32,444 nucleotides of DNA. Origin: Burkholderiaceae bacterium (lineage in GTDB: Bacteria; Pseudomonadota; Gammaproteobacteria; Burkholderiales; Burkholderiaceae_D). Positions within the stretch are counted from its first letter, which is position 1. Each line of letters starts with the position of its first letter. Shown here piece after piece: positions 24,355 through 32,444 of this stretch. The notes under the pieces are model-generated. The model was not told the DNA's origin and ran no database searches. It saw nothing but the letters and a program-made list of their open reading frames with translations. The position numbers were made by a program, and so were the translations under genes. The DNA lies in assembly GCA_019232795.1 (NCBI GenBank), contig JAFANH010000077.1, forward strand, positions 1 through 32,444. The letters are read 5' to 3'.

Positions 24355-25536
24355 ATGGCCGAAGATAGCGATCTTGAACGAACGGAACAGCCTTCACAGC
24401 GCCGCATTGAGCAGGCGCGTGAGGATGGCGACGTTCCCCGGTCGCGCGAACTGGCCACCTGTACGGTCTTGTTGGCTGCGGGCGCCGGCTTCTGGTTCGT
24501 GAGCGGCGGCGTAGTGCGCGAGATCGACAGCTTGATGGTGTCGTCATTCTCGTTCGAACGCGCGGCCATTTACGATCCCAACCTCTGGTATTCCCAGTTC
24601 GGCAGTCACGTCGTGCAGCTTTTGTTGGCCTGCATGCCTTTTGCGCTGTTACTGATGGTGACGGCCATGGCTTCGCCGCTGCTGATCGGCGGCTGGCTGT
24701 TCAGCGTCAATGCGCTGCAGCCGAATTTCACGAAACTCAATCCGATTTCCGGCATCAGCAACATGTTCTCGGTGCGGGCCTTGGTCGAATTGCTCAAGGC
24801 GATCGCCAAGGCCGGCCTGGTCGGTGTCGTTTCCTGGCTGGTCATCTCGCACCAGATCAATGCAGTCATGGGCCTGACTGTGGAAACCCTGCAGGATGGC
24901 AGCGCGCACGCCATACACATTCTCCTGGTGAGCTTTATCTCCATCGTCGGCAGCTTGATCGTGATCGCCATGATCGACGCGCCTTACCAGATGTGGCAAT
25001 ACGCAAACAAGCTCAAGATGACCCGTCAGGAATTGCGCCAGGAATCGAAGGAGTCCGACGGTAATCCTGAAATCAAGGCGCGCATACGCGGCCTGCAGCG
25101 CGAAATGGCGCGTCGCCGCATGATGGCTGCCATCCCGACAGCCGACGTGGTGGTCACCAACCCGACCCACTTTGCCGTGGCCTTGCAATACAAGGGCGGC
25201 AGCCGCGGCGCGCCGCGCGTGGTTGCCAAGGGTGCCGATGAAGTGGCGGCCAAGATCCGCGAAATCGCCACTGCGCACAAGGTGCCAATGCTGGAAGCGC
25301 CGGCTCTGGCGCGTGCCTTGCACCGCCATACCGAACTCGGCGACGAAATTCCCCAATCGCTGTACACGGCTGTGGCCGAAGTGCTGGCTTACGTCTTCCA
25401 GTTGCGCACCTACAGCCAGCATGGCGGCGTGCGTCCGGAAGCGCCGACCGAACTGGACGTGCCGCCGGAACTCGATCCGCTCAATCCGGCTTCCCGAGCT
25501 GCCGCCCAAGCTGCGGTGCAGTTGCAGACAACGTAA
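24355..25536 (+). CDS. flhB: Flagellar export apparatus protein FlhB
   Basis: The 393-residue inner-membrane protein switches the flagellar type III export gate from rod/hook to filament substrates. The N-terminal MAEDSDLERTEQPSQRRIEQAREDG is characteristic. Four hydrophobic segments lie between about 35 and 210. The self-cleaving Asn269-Pro270-Thr271-His272 motif is at the same residue numbers as in E. coli. The C-terminal cytoplasmic domain is complete. flhA starts 14 bp downstream. Confidence 0.97.
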   Translation: MAEDSDLERTEQPSQRRIEQAREDGDVPRSRELATCTVLLAAGAGFWFVSGGVVREIDSLMVSSFSFERAAIYDPNLWYSQFGSHVVQLLLACMPFALLLMVTAMASPLLIGGWLFSVNALQPNFTKLNPISGISNMFSVRALVELLKAIAKAGLVGVVSWLVISHQINAVMGLTVETLQDGSAHAIHILLVSFISIVGSLIVIAMIDAPYQMWQYANKLKMTRQELRQESKESDGNPEIKARIRGLQREMARRRMMAAIPTADVVVTNPTHFAVALQYKGGSRGAPRVVAKGADEVAAKIREIATAHKVPMLEAPALARALHRHTELGDEIPQSLYTAVAEVLAYVFQLRTYSQHGGVRPEAPTELDVPPELDPLNPASRAAAQAAVQLQTT

Positions 25537-25550
25537 TGGATAGATGAACA

Positions 25551-27638
25551 ATGGATAGTTTGAAGTTACCGGTTTGGCTGACAGGAGACAACGCCCGCGT
25601 ATTTGCGGCGCCGCTCATCATCATCATGATTTTGTCGATGATGGTGTTGCCTTTGCCGGCATTCGTGCTCGACATACTGTTCAGTTTCAACATTGCCTTG
25701 TCGGTGATCGTCCTGTTGACCAGCCTGTACACGGTCAAGCCGCTCGATTTCATGGTGTTTCCGACCGTGCTGCTGGTTTCCACCATGCTGCGCCTGTCTC
25801 TGAACGTCGCCTCCACGCGTGTGGTACTGACGCAGGGCCACACAGGGCCGGATGCGGCCGGCAAGGTGATCGAGGCCTTTGGCCACTTCCTGATCGGCGG
25901 CAATTACGCTGTTGGTATCATCGTGTTCATTATCCTCACCATCATCAACTTCACGGTGGTGACCAAGGGTGCCGGCCGTATTGCTGAAGTCGGCGCGCGC
26001 TTCGCCTTGGACGCGATGCCGGGCAAACAGATGGCAATCGATGCCGACCTCAACGCGGGCCTGATCGGCGAACAGGAAGCGCGCCGCCGCCGCAAGGAAG
26101 TCGGACAGGAAGCGGAATTCTATGGCGCCATGGATGGTGCCAGCAAATATGTGCGCGGTGACGCCATCGCCGGCATCATCGTCACGGTCATCAATATTCT
26201 CGGCGGCCTGCTGGTCGGCATGCTGCAGCACGACCTCGACTTCGCCACGGCCATCAAGAGCTATACCCTGCTGGCGATCGGCGACGGCCTGGTCGCACAA
26301 ATCCCCTCACTGGTGATCTCCACGGCGGCGGGTGTGGTGGTATCGCGCGTGGCCAGCGATCAGGACATCGGCGGCCAGTTGATTGGCCAACTGTTCGCCA
26401 AGCCGCAAGTGCTGTACATCTCGGCCGGCATCCTGGGCGGCATGGGCATCATCCCGGGCATGCCGCACGTCGCCTTCCTGTTCCTGGCATCGCTGCTGGC
26501 TGTTACGGCTTTCGTGATCACGCAAAAAGCCAAGTCTGCAGCTGCGGCAGCGGCAGCGCCGACACCGACCGCACCGCTGACGCCGCCCGAGGAAGAGGCA
26601 ACCTGGCAGGACATCGTACCGGTCGATACGCTTGGCCTGGAAGTCGGCTATCGCTTGATCCCGCTGGTCGACAAGGCGCAAAGCGGCGAACTGCTGCGTC
26701 GTATCAAGGGCATCCGCAAGAAATTCGCTCAGGAAGTCGGCTTCCTTGCGCCGCCCGTGCATATCCGCGACAACCTCGAATTGAAGCCATCGGCTTACCG
26801 TATCACGCTCAAAGGCGTGGAAGTTGGGGCCGGCGAGGCCATTCCCGGCCAATTCCTGGCGATCAATCCCGGCATGGTGACCGGCACGCTGCCAGGCGCT
26901 GTCACCAGCGATCCAGCCTTCGGATTGCCTGCAACCTGGATCGATGCCGGCATGCGCGAACAGGCACAAGCCATGGGTTATACGGTAGTCGACGCCGGTA
27001 CTGTGGTGGCGACCCATCTCAACCATCTCATCACCACCAATGCCGCCGATTTGCTGGGGCGTCAGGAAGTGCAGCAATTGCTCGACCATCTGGCCAAGGA
27101 ATCGCCGAAACTGGTGGAGGATCTGGTGCCGAAGCAGGTCAGCCTGGCGACGCTGCAAAAAGTATTGCAGAACCTGTTGGCCGAAGGCGTCCATATCCGC
27201 GATATGCGCAGCATCATCGAAACGATTGCGGAATACGCCGGTACCGCACGCGACGCCAACGACTTGACGGCGCTGGTACGGGTCGCGCTGGGCCGCGCCA
27301 TCGTTCAGCAGATTTTCCCGTCGACCAATGAATTGTCGGTCATGACGCTCGACAATCGCCTGGAACGCCTGTTGATGCAGGCATTGCAGACAGCAGGGCC
27401 GGAAGGCGCCGGCATCGAACCGGGCCTGGCCGACACCATCGTCGCACAAACCGAACAGGCAACGCGCGCCCAGGAACAAATGGGTCTGCCCGCTGTGTTG
27501 CTGGTGCCTGGCGCGTTGCGCGCCTTGCTGTCGCGCTTCCTGCGCCGTGCTCTGCCGCAGCTCAAGGTGCTGTCGCAAGCCGAACTTCCCGAATCAAAAA
27601 CGATTAAGGTTACCCGTCTGGTTGGAGGCCAAGCATGA
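25551..27638 (+). CDS. flhA: Flagellar export gate protein FlhA
   Basis: This 695-residue protein (E. coli 692) has about eight N-terminal membrane segments. The conserved cytoplasmic FHIPEP-type loop follows (TKGAGRIAEVGARFALDAMPGKQMAIDADLNAGLI). A linker rich in Ala, Pro and Thr lies near 325-345, and a large cytoplasmic domain binds chaperone-substrate complexes. It forms the nonameric export gate. The stop overlaps the flhF start as ATGA (27635-27638), indicating translational coupling. Confidence 0.97.
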   Translation: MDSLKLPVWLTGDNARVFAAPLIIIMILSMMVLPLPAFVLDILFSFNIALSVIVLLTSLYTVKPLDFMVFPTVLLVSTMLRLSLNVASTRVVLTQGHTGPDAAGKVIEAFGHFLIGGNYAVGIIVFIILTIINFTVVTKGAGRIAEVGARFALDAMPGKQMAIDADLNAGLIGEQEARRRRKEVGQEAEFYGAMDGASKYVRGDAIAGIIVTVINILGGLLVGMLQHDLDFATAIKSYTLLAIGDGLVAQIPSLVISTAAGVVVSRVASDQDIGGQLIGQLFAKPQVLYISAGILGGMGIIPGMPHVAFLFLASLLAVTAFVITQKAKSAAAAAAAPTPTAPLTPPEEEATWQDIVPVDTLGLEVGYRLIPLVDKAQSGELLRRIKGIRKKFAQEVGFLAPPVHIRDNLELKPSAYRITLKGVEVGAGEAIPGQFLAINPGMVTGTLPGAVTSDPAFGLPATWIDAGMREQAQAMGYTVVDAGTVVATHLNHLITTNAADLLGRQEVQQLLDHLAKESPKLVEDLVPKQVSLATLQKVLQNLLAEGVHIRDMRSIIETIAEYAGTARDANDLTALVRVALGRAIVQQIFPSTNELSVMTLDNRLERLLMQALQTAGPEGAGIEPGLADTIVAQTEQATRAQEQMGLPAVLLVPGALRALLSRFLRRALPQLKVLSQAELPESKTIKVTRLVGGQA

Positions 27639-28951
27639 ACGTCAAAAAATTTTCCGCCAACACTTCGCGCGAAGCATGGCGCATGGTGCGCGAGGCCCTC
27701 GGCCCCGACGCGGTCATTCTGTCGAACAAGACCGTCAACGGCATGGTCGAGATTCTGGCGCTGGCCGGCGAAGACATGTCTTCGCTGTCCGCACCGCTCC
27801 ATGAGCAAGGTTCGACATTCGAATCAAGCGCCGCGCGCGCGCCGGCGAGCCGGAAGATGGCCGAACCACCTCGCGCAGAAGCGCCAAGGCGGGCCGCTTC
27901 AGCACCTGCCAGGACGGCCGCCGCACCGGGTGGCGCACAGCCGAGCTTCGCGGCAGGACAAACGGCCAGGCAGCAGGCGGAAATGATCGAAGTCATGAGC
28001 GAAATCCGCTCGATGCGCGGCATGCTGGAGTCGCAGCTCGCCGAAATCGCCTGGGGCGGCGCGCAGCAGCAGCGCCATCCGGCCAAGGCCGCGGTCTTGA
28101 AAGAAATGCTGGCGGCGGGCTTCAGCGCAACCTTGGCGCGCTATCTGGTGGAAAAGATTCCTGCTAGCGTAACGTCGGACGGCGGGCTAAACTGGATCAA
28201 GGCCGTATTGGCGCGCAATCTTGCAGTGATCGAGAACGAAAGTGAAATTCTCGAGCAGGGGGGAGTCTATGCCTTGGTGGGGCCGACCGGGGTGGGCAAG
28301 ACCACCACAACGGCCAAATTGGCTGCAAGGTGCGTAATGCGCCACGGCCCGAGCAAGCTGGCCCTGATTACCACCGACGGCTACCGTATCGGCGGCTACG
28401 AGCAATTGCGCATCTACGGAAAAATTCTGGGAGTCATGGTGCATTCGGTCAAGGACGAGACAGACTTGCGTATCGCCCTGGACGAACTCAAGAGCAAGCA
28501 TACCGTCCTGATCGATACTGTCGGCATGAGCCAGCGCGACAAGATGGTGGCCGAGCAAGTGGCCATGCTCTCGGGTACCGGCACGCCGGTCAAGCGCCTG
28601 CTGTGCCTGGCGGCGACTTCCACCGGGGAGACGCTCAACGAAGTGGTGCGGTCTTATCAGGGCACCGGTCTGGCTGGCTGCATCATGACGAAAATGGATG
28701 AGGCGGCAACCATAGGCAGCGCACTCGATGTCATCATTCGGCAGAAATTGAACCTGTACTATGTCGCCAACGGACAGCGCGTTCCGGAAGATTTGCATGT
28801 CGCCAATCGCCAGTACCTGATCGACCGTGCCTTCAAATTGAAACGAGAGACGGCGCCGTTCCAGATTCATGACGACGAATTGCCGCTGGTAATGGCCAAT
28901 ACCGCGCGCAATATGGGCGACAAGAGCCTGAGCGGGGTGCATCTTGGCTAG
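27635..28951 (+). CDS. flhF: Flagellar placement GTPase FlhF
   Basis: The 438-residue protein is an SRP-family GTPase that sets the site of flagellar assembly. The N-terminal B domain begins MNVKKFSANTSREAWRMVRE. A disordered Ala/Pro/Arg-rich stretch covers about 65-110, followed by an N-like domain. The G domain has GPTGVGKTTTTAKLAAR (P-loop 216-223), LIDTVGMSQRD near 292 and TKMDE near 352. The P-loop is intact, in contrast to its partner FlhG. It overlaps flhA by 4 bp and flhG by 8 bp. Confidence 0.95.
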   Translation: MNVKKFSANTSREAWRMVREALGPDAVILSNKTVNGMVEILALAGEDMSSLSAPLHEQGSTFESSAARAPASRKMAEPPRAEAPRRAASAPARTAAAPGGAQPSFAAGQTARQQAEMIEVMSEIRSMRGMLESQLAEIAWGGAQQQRHPAKAAVLKEMLAAGFSATLARYLVEKIPASVTSDGGLNWIKAVLARNLAVIENESEILEQGGVYALVGPTGVGKTTTTAKLAARCVMRHGPSKLALITTDGYRIGGYEQLRIYGKILGVMVHSVKDETDLRIALDELKSKHTVLIDTVGMSQRDKMVAEQVAMLSGTGTPVKRLLCLAATSTGETLNEVVRSYQGTGLAGCIMTKMDEAATIGSALDVIIRQKLNLYYVANGQRVPEDLHVANRQYLIDRAFKLKRETAPFQIHDDELPLVMANTARNMGDKSLSGVHLG

Positions 28952-29786
28952 TTATGATTTCGATCAGGCGGAAGGCCTGCGGCGCATGCTGGCCGGTCCC
29001 AAGCCGCGTATCCTGACCTTTTTGTCGGCAACGTCCGATGATGAAAAAAGTGCAATGCTGGTCAATTTGAGCGCGTCGCTTGGCAACGCAGGCCGGCAAG
29101 TCGCCCTGGTTGACGCCCGTGCCGGTTCGCAAGGCGTGGCGGCGCGCCTGGATGCGCCGCGTGCCGCTACCTTGCTGGACGTGGCACGCCAGGAGCGCAG
29201 TCTGGAAGAAGCAATCCGGCCTTTGCCCCAGGGTTTTGGGCTGGTCAAGCTGGCGCGCGAGAGCATCGGCGCGGCCGCGATCGGCAAGCAACAGCTGCGC
29301 CGCCTGTCGAATACCTTTGGTGTGTTGGCGGCCCAAGCCGACGTCGTGCTGATCGACGGCGAATTGGACGTCGAGGATGCCTTCCCGGTTCCGGCCATGG
29401 CTAGCGGCGACATCGTGATACAGGTCGGGAATGGCGCAAACTCCATCAAAAGCGCCTACGCGCTCATCAAAAGGCTTAATGTACAGCTAGGGCGCCGTCC
29501 ATTCGGTATACTGGTGACCGGCGCGTCCGAATCGGAGGCGCAGGTCGTTTATGACAATATGGCAAAAGCATCCAACCGCTATCTTGCTGTGCAACTGAAC
29601 TTTCTGGGCTCGGTGCCGGCCGACGAACACCTCAAGCGCGCCGCGCGCCTGGGGCGCTCGGTGGTGGATGCTTTCCCTTTGGCTGGAGCTTCGGTCGCGT
29701 TCAGGCGCATCGCCGGACGCGTATCTGCGTCCGAGATGGCCTCGGGAATGGCCTCTTCCGGCTTGCGCGGCATGGCAGGCACCTGA
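28944..29786 (+). CDS. flhG: FlhG/FleN-type MinD-like regulator with degenerate ATP site
   Basis: The 280-residue product starts at TTG 28944, inside the end of flhF. It begins MASYDFDQAEGLRRML, carrying the DQAxGLR motif (7-13) that in FlhG activates the FlhF GTPase. The MinD-like fold follows, but the expected deviant Walker A (GKGGVGKT) is replaced at 28-37 by SATSDDEKSA, and the switch II TxAG after LID is replaced by GEL. Asp57 (ALVDAR) remains. FlhG normally limits flagellar number through ATP-dependent dimerisation; this one probably cannot bind ATP normally. No alternative frame restores the motif. Confidence 0.8.
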   Translation: MASYDFDQAEGLRRMLAGPKPRILTFLSATSDDEKSAMLVNLSASLGNAGRQVALVDARAGSQGVAARLDAPRAATLLDVARQERSLEEAIRPLPQGFGLVKLARESIGAAAIGKQQLRRLSNTFGVLAAQADVVLIDGELDVEDAFPVPAMASGDIVIQVGNGANSIKSAYALIKRLNVQLGRRPFGILVTGASESEAQVVYDNMAKASNRYLAVQLNFLGSVPADEHLKRAARLGRSVVDAFPLAGASVAFRRIAGRVSASEMASGMASSGLRGMAGT

Positions 29787-29807
29787 GCCGATTTGGTGAT
29801 TTGATTT

Positions 29808-30539
29808 ATGTATACAGCGCATGGTAAGACCGATAAGAATCATCTGCTTGCGGAACATGCGCCGCTGGTGAAGCGTCTCGCCCACCAGATGAAAGCCAAG
29901 CTGCCGCCGAGCGTGGAAGTGGACGACTTGATCCAGGCCGGTATGATCGGCTTGCTCGATGCAGTTGGCCGTTACGAAGAAACGCACGGCGCGCAATTCG
30001 AAACCTACGCAGTGCAGCGGATTCGCGGCGCCATGCTCGACGAGTTGCGCAGCAGCGACTGGCTGCCGCGCGGCATGCGTCAGAACATGCGGCGCATTGA
30101 AGAGGCGATGAGCGAGTTGCAGCAGCGGCTGGGACGGCCGCCCAACGAAAGTGAAGTGGCGAAGCAGCTCAAAATGTCCCTGCCCGAGTATCAGGACCTG
30201 TTGTCCGAAGGCGGCGGCCACCAACTGGTTTATTACGAAGATTTTCACGACGGCGACGGCCACGAGCATTTTCTCGACCGTTATTGCAGCGATGACGAAA
30301 GCGATCCGCTGCAAGCCTTGATGAATACCGGTTTTCGCAGTGCATTGATCGAAGCGATTGAAGCTTTGCCGGAAAGGGAGAAAATTCTGATGGGGCTGTA
30401 CTACGAACAAGAAATGAACCTGAAGGAAATCGGCGCGGTGATGGGAGTTTCCGAATCGCGCGTCTGCCAACTGCATAGCCAGGCCATTTCGCGGCTGCGT
30501 GCAACGCTCAGAGAGCAAGCGTGGACTGGGGCAGCCTAG
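29808..30539 (+). CDS. fliA: Flagellar sigma factor FliA (sigma-28)
   Basis: The 243-residue protein (E. coli 239) has sigma regions 2, 3 and 4: LVKRLAHQMKAKLPPSVEVDDLIQAGMIGLLDAVGRYE, then FETYAVQRIRGAMLDELRSSDWLPRGMRQ, then EALPEREKILMGLYYEQEMNLKEIGAVMGVSESRVCQLHSQAISRLR. It directs RNA polymerase to late flagellar promoters such as the candidate before motA. It starts 21 bp after flhG and overlaps the MotC-type gene by 19 bp, so it ends the flhBAFG-fliA run and leads into a second stator pair. Confidence 0.97.
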   Translation: MYTAHGKTDKNHLLAEHAPLVKRLAHQMKAKLPPSVEVDDLIQAGMIGLLDAVGRYEETHGAQFETYAVQRIRGAMLDELRSSDWLPRGMRQNMRRIEEAMSELQQRLGRPPNESEVAKQLKMSLPEYQDLLSEGGGHQLVYYEDFHDGDGHEHFLDRYCSDDESDPLQALMNTGFRSALIEAIEALPEREKILMGLYYEQEMNLKEIGAVMGVSESRVCQLHSQAISRLRATLREQAWTGAA

Positions 30540-31255
30540 CCGGCCTGCTGCTGGGGCTGGCCGGCATCGTCGTCGGCCAAGCCATCGAGGGAGGTGAGCT
30601 CACCTCCCTGGTGCAGCCGGCCGCATTCGTCATCGTCGTGATCGGCACCATTGGTGCCGTGCTGCTGCAATCGGGGCTGCCGCGCTTCGTGCGCGGTGTG
30701 CGCATGGCAAGCTGGGTTTTTTCGCCGCCTGTCGACAACCTGCGCGAAGTCAAGAACGACGTAGTCGGCTGGAGCGTGACGGCGCGCCGCGAGGGTTTGT
30801 TGAGCCTGGAACGCCAGCTCGATCAGGTCAAGGATCCCTATGTGGCCAAGGGCTTGCGCCTGATTATCGACGGTATCGACCCGTTCAAGGTGCGCGAAAT
30901 ACTCGATGTCGAGATTGCAGCGTTCGAAACCGAGCACAGGCTCGCGATGCGGGTGTGGGAGTCCGCCGGCGGCTACTCGCCGACCATAGGTATCCTGGGC
31001 GCCGTGCTTGGCTTGATCCACGTGATGGAAAATCTCACCGACCCCAGCCGCCTGGGCGGCGGCATCGCCGTCGCCTTCGTCGCCACCATCTACGGCGTCG
31101 GTCTGGCCAACCTGATCTATCTGCCTATCAGCAGCAAGCTCAAAATGATGATAGGCCGCGAAGTCGCGAAGCGCGAATTGATTGCCGACGTGTTTTGCGC
31201 AATCGCCACGGGCGAGAATCCACGCATCATCGAAGAACGCATGTCTTCCTACTGA
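30521..31255 (+). CDS. motC: Second stator subunit, MotC (PomA/MotA-like)
   Basis: The 244-residue protein starts at GTG 30521 within the end of fliA. This start preserves the family N-terminus MDWGSLAGLLLGLAGIVVGQAIEGG. It has four membrane segments; the second pair is GGYSPTIGILGAVLGLIHVM and GIAVAFVATIYGVGLANLIYLP. It resembles Pseudomonas MotC and Vibrio PomA more than the MotA encoded at 13146. With MotD it should form an alternative proton- or sodium-driven stator. Ion specificity cannot be read with confidence. Confidence 0.9.
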   Translation: MDWGSLAGLLLGLAGIVVGQAIEGGELTSLVQPAAFVIVVIGTIGAVLLQSGLPRFVRGVRMASWVFSPPVDNLREVKNDVVGWSVTARREGLLSLERQLDQVKDPYVAKGLRLIIDGIDPFKVREILDVEIAAFETEHRLAMRVWESAGGYSPTIGILGAVLGLIHVMENLTDPSRLGGGIAVAFVATIYGVGLANLIYLPISSKLKMMIGREVAKRELIADVFCAIATGENPRIIEERMSSY

Positions 31256-31288
31256 CCTGCGTATTGGACGCAACACCGGACGCCGCAC

Positions 31289-32053
31289 ATGGCCAGGAAA
31301 CATCGAGAGGAAGACCACGAAAACCACGAACGCTGGATGGTGTCGTACGCCGACTTCATCACGCTGTTGTTTGCGTTTTTCGTCGTCATGTATGCAATTT
31401 CCTCGGTCAATACCGGTAAATACAAGGTGTTGTCCGATGCGCTGGGCAGCGCTTTCGGCCGCGCCGAACCGGTCATCAAGTCGTCGGATGCGGTTTCGAT
31501 CAGCACCCAGGAGCGGCAATTTTCCGAACAGCGCCGCATGCTTGCGATACGTCGTGAAAAAGACCAGATGACCGACATGGCGCGCGACATCTTGAAGGCG
31601 CTCGCGCCGCTGGTGAGGCAGGACAAAGTGCGTGTGACGCAGACCAGCCGGGGCATCAATGTGGAAATCAGCGCCAGCGTGCTGTTTGCCAGCGGCGATG
31701 CGCGGCTGACTCCGCTATCGGAAAATGCCCTGAAGGCGGTAGCCGCAGTGCTCAGGAACGACAAGCACGCAATTCAGGTGGAAGGGCACACCGACAACGT
31801 GCCCATCAAAAATTCCGCCTTCCCGTCCAATTGGGAACTGTCGGCGGTGCGGGCGGGCAGCGTAGTGCGGCTGTTTGCCGACAATGGCATCGATCAAGGG
31901 CGAATGATTGCGGTCGGTCACGGATCGAACCAGCCGGTCGACAGCAACGATAGCGCAGAGGGCAGGGCGCGCAATCGGCGGGTCGAAGTGATGATACTGA
32001 CCGGCGTGCCGGACGTAGGCAAGGATGTTCCGCTGGCGGCGCGCGGCAAGTAG
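31289..32053 (+). CDS. motD: Second stator subunit, MotD (MotB-like, OmpA domain)
   Basis: The 254-residue protein starts MARKHREEDHENHERWMVSY and has one membrane helix, ADFITLLFAFFVVMYAISS, with ion-carrying Asp22. The C-terminal OmpA/MotB peptidoglycan-binding domain has VEGHTDNVPI, NWELSAVRAGSVVRLF and RARNRRVEVMILTG. It is shorter than MotB (324). It partners MotC 33 bp upstream. The last 15 residues are a short charged tail. A convergent gene ends 11 bp downstream, leaving no room for a separate terminator. Confidence 0.93.
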   Translation: MARKHREEDHENHERWMVSYADFITLLFAFFVVMYAISSVNTGKYKVLSDALGSAFGRAEPVIKSSDAVSISTQERQFSEQRRMLAIRREKDQMTDMARDILKALAPLVRQDKVRVTQTSRGINVEISASVLFASGDARLTPLSENALKAVAAVLRNDKHAIQVEGHTDNVPIKNSAFPSNWELSAVRAGSVVRLFADNGIDQGRMIAVGHGSNQPVDSNDSAEGRARNRRVEVMILTGVPDVGKDVPLAARGK

Positions 32054-32064
32054 CGCGTTGCTGC

Positions 32065-32444
32065 TTATGCCTCCGGATTGACCAGATCGAGCAATGGCGC
32101 GAGATGGGAGCGGAACCGCTCCCAGCGCGCAACGGAAGTCTGGTATACGGGTTTGCGGACTTGAGAGGCACTGGCCGTATGTACCGGCCGCGTATTCCGG
32201 TGAAAATCAAGGCAACGCGGATCCCATTCCATGCCGAGATGCCGCAGCAGGCGGCGCGCCTGGTTTTCGGTGTCGCTCACCAAATCCTCATACCGCAGGT
32301 CGAGTATGCTGCCTTCCGGCAGTACCGCATGCCAATGCCGCATCAATTTGGCGTAGCGCCGGTAATAGCGGCCCAGACTGTCCAGGTCGTAGCTGAATTC
32401 CTGCGTATCTGAGGCGAACAGACGCGCGTAGCAGGAAAAGCAGG
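32065..32444 (-). CDS. Sulfotransferase-family protein, C-terminal part (partial)
   Basis: A leftward frame runs from the right edge to a TAA at 32065-32067, giving about 126 residues with no in-window start needed. The visible part reads CFSCYARLFASDTQEFSYDL, LGRYYRRYAKLMRHWHAVLP and LDLRYEDLVSDTENQARRLL, a pattern typical of Sulfotransfer_3-type enzymes, often with N-terminal TPR repeats. Such enzymes move sulfate from PAPS to an acceptor. The PAPS-binding N-terminal motif is outside the window, so activity and any TPR part cannot be judged. It converges on motD. Confidence 0.75.
   Translation of the reverse strand, partial: CFSCYARLFASDTQEFSYDLDSLGRYYRRYAKLMRHWHAVLPEGSILDLRYEDLVSDTENQARRLLRHLGMEWDPRCLDFHRNTRPVHTASASQVRKPVYQTSVARWERFRSHLAPLLDLVNPEA

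Overview
The window reads as one chromosomal stretch of a motile Burkholderiales bacterium, most likely Oxalobacteraceae (Herminiimonas/Collimonas/Herbaspirillum-like). This assignment is inferred from gene content and order (rnr-rlmB-cysE, ppiA-ppiB-lpxH, cysS-glycosylase-tilS-lysC, then flhDC-mot-che-flhBAFG-fliA-motCD) and from the GC-rich coding style. Species cannot be settled from the sequence alone.

Positions 1-9142 are housekeeping genes. They hold the 3' end of rnr, rlmB, cysE, a leftward ppiA-ppiB-lpxH cluster, then rightward cysS, an AlkA-type glycosylase, tilS and lysC, and a tRNA-Ser(GCU) with a clear promoter and terminator. A lone M29-peptidase-like metalloenzyme gene follows. 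A 758-bp AT-rich non-coding block (10318-11075) then separates housekeeping from motility.

Positions 11076-32053 are a nearly continuous flagellar and chemotaxis locus. In order: the master regulators flhD and flhC; a membrane-anchored methyltransferase; motA-motB; a short CheZ-like protein; cheY1; cheA, cheW, cheR, cheD, cheB; a second, canonical cheY; cheZ; a degenerate EAL-HDOD protein; the export genes flhB and flhA; the placement genes flhF and flhG; fliA (sigma-28); and a second stator pair, motC-motD. The window ends inside a leftward sulfotransferase-type gene.

Functionally, FlhDC would switch on the export and basal-body genes and FliA. FliA would fire late genes such as motAB. The Che proteins carry signals to the motor, FlhF and FlhG set flagellar placement, and two stator sets drive rotation.

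The most notable signals are these. Three sigma-28-like promoters with identical 11-bp spacers lie in tandem upstream of flhDC, and a fourth copy precedes motA. FlhG keeps its FlhF-activating N-terminus but has lost a recognisable ATP-binding P-loop. A second CheZ-like protein keeps the catalytic Asp/Gln pair and sits beside its own CheY. Two large adjacent palindromes begin on the stop codon of that CheZ-like gene. A membrane-bound methyltransferase lies between flhC and motA. I see no CRISPR array, insertion sequence, prophage or wholly new defence-type system.
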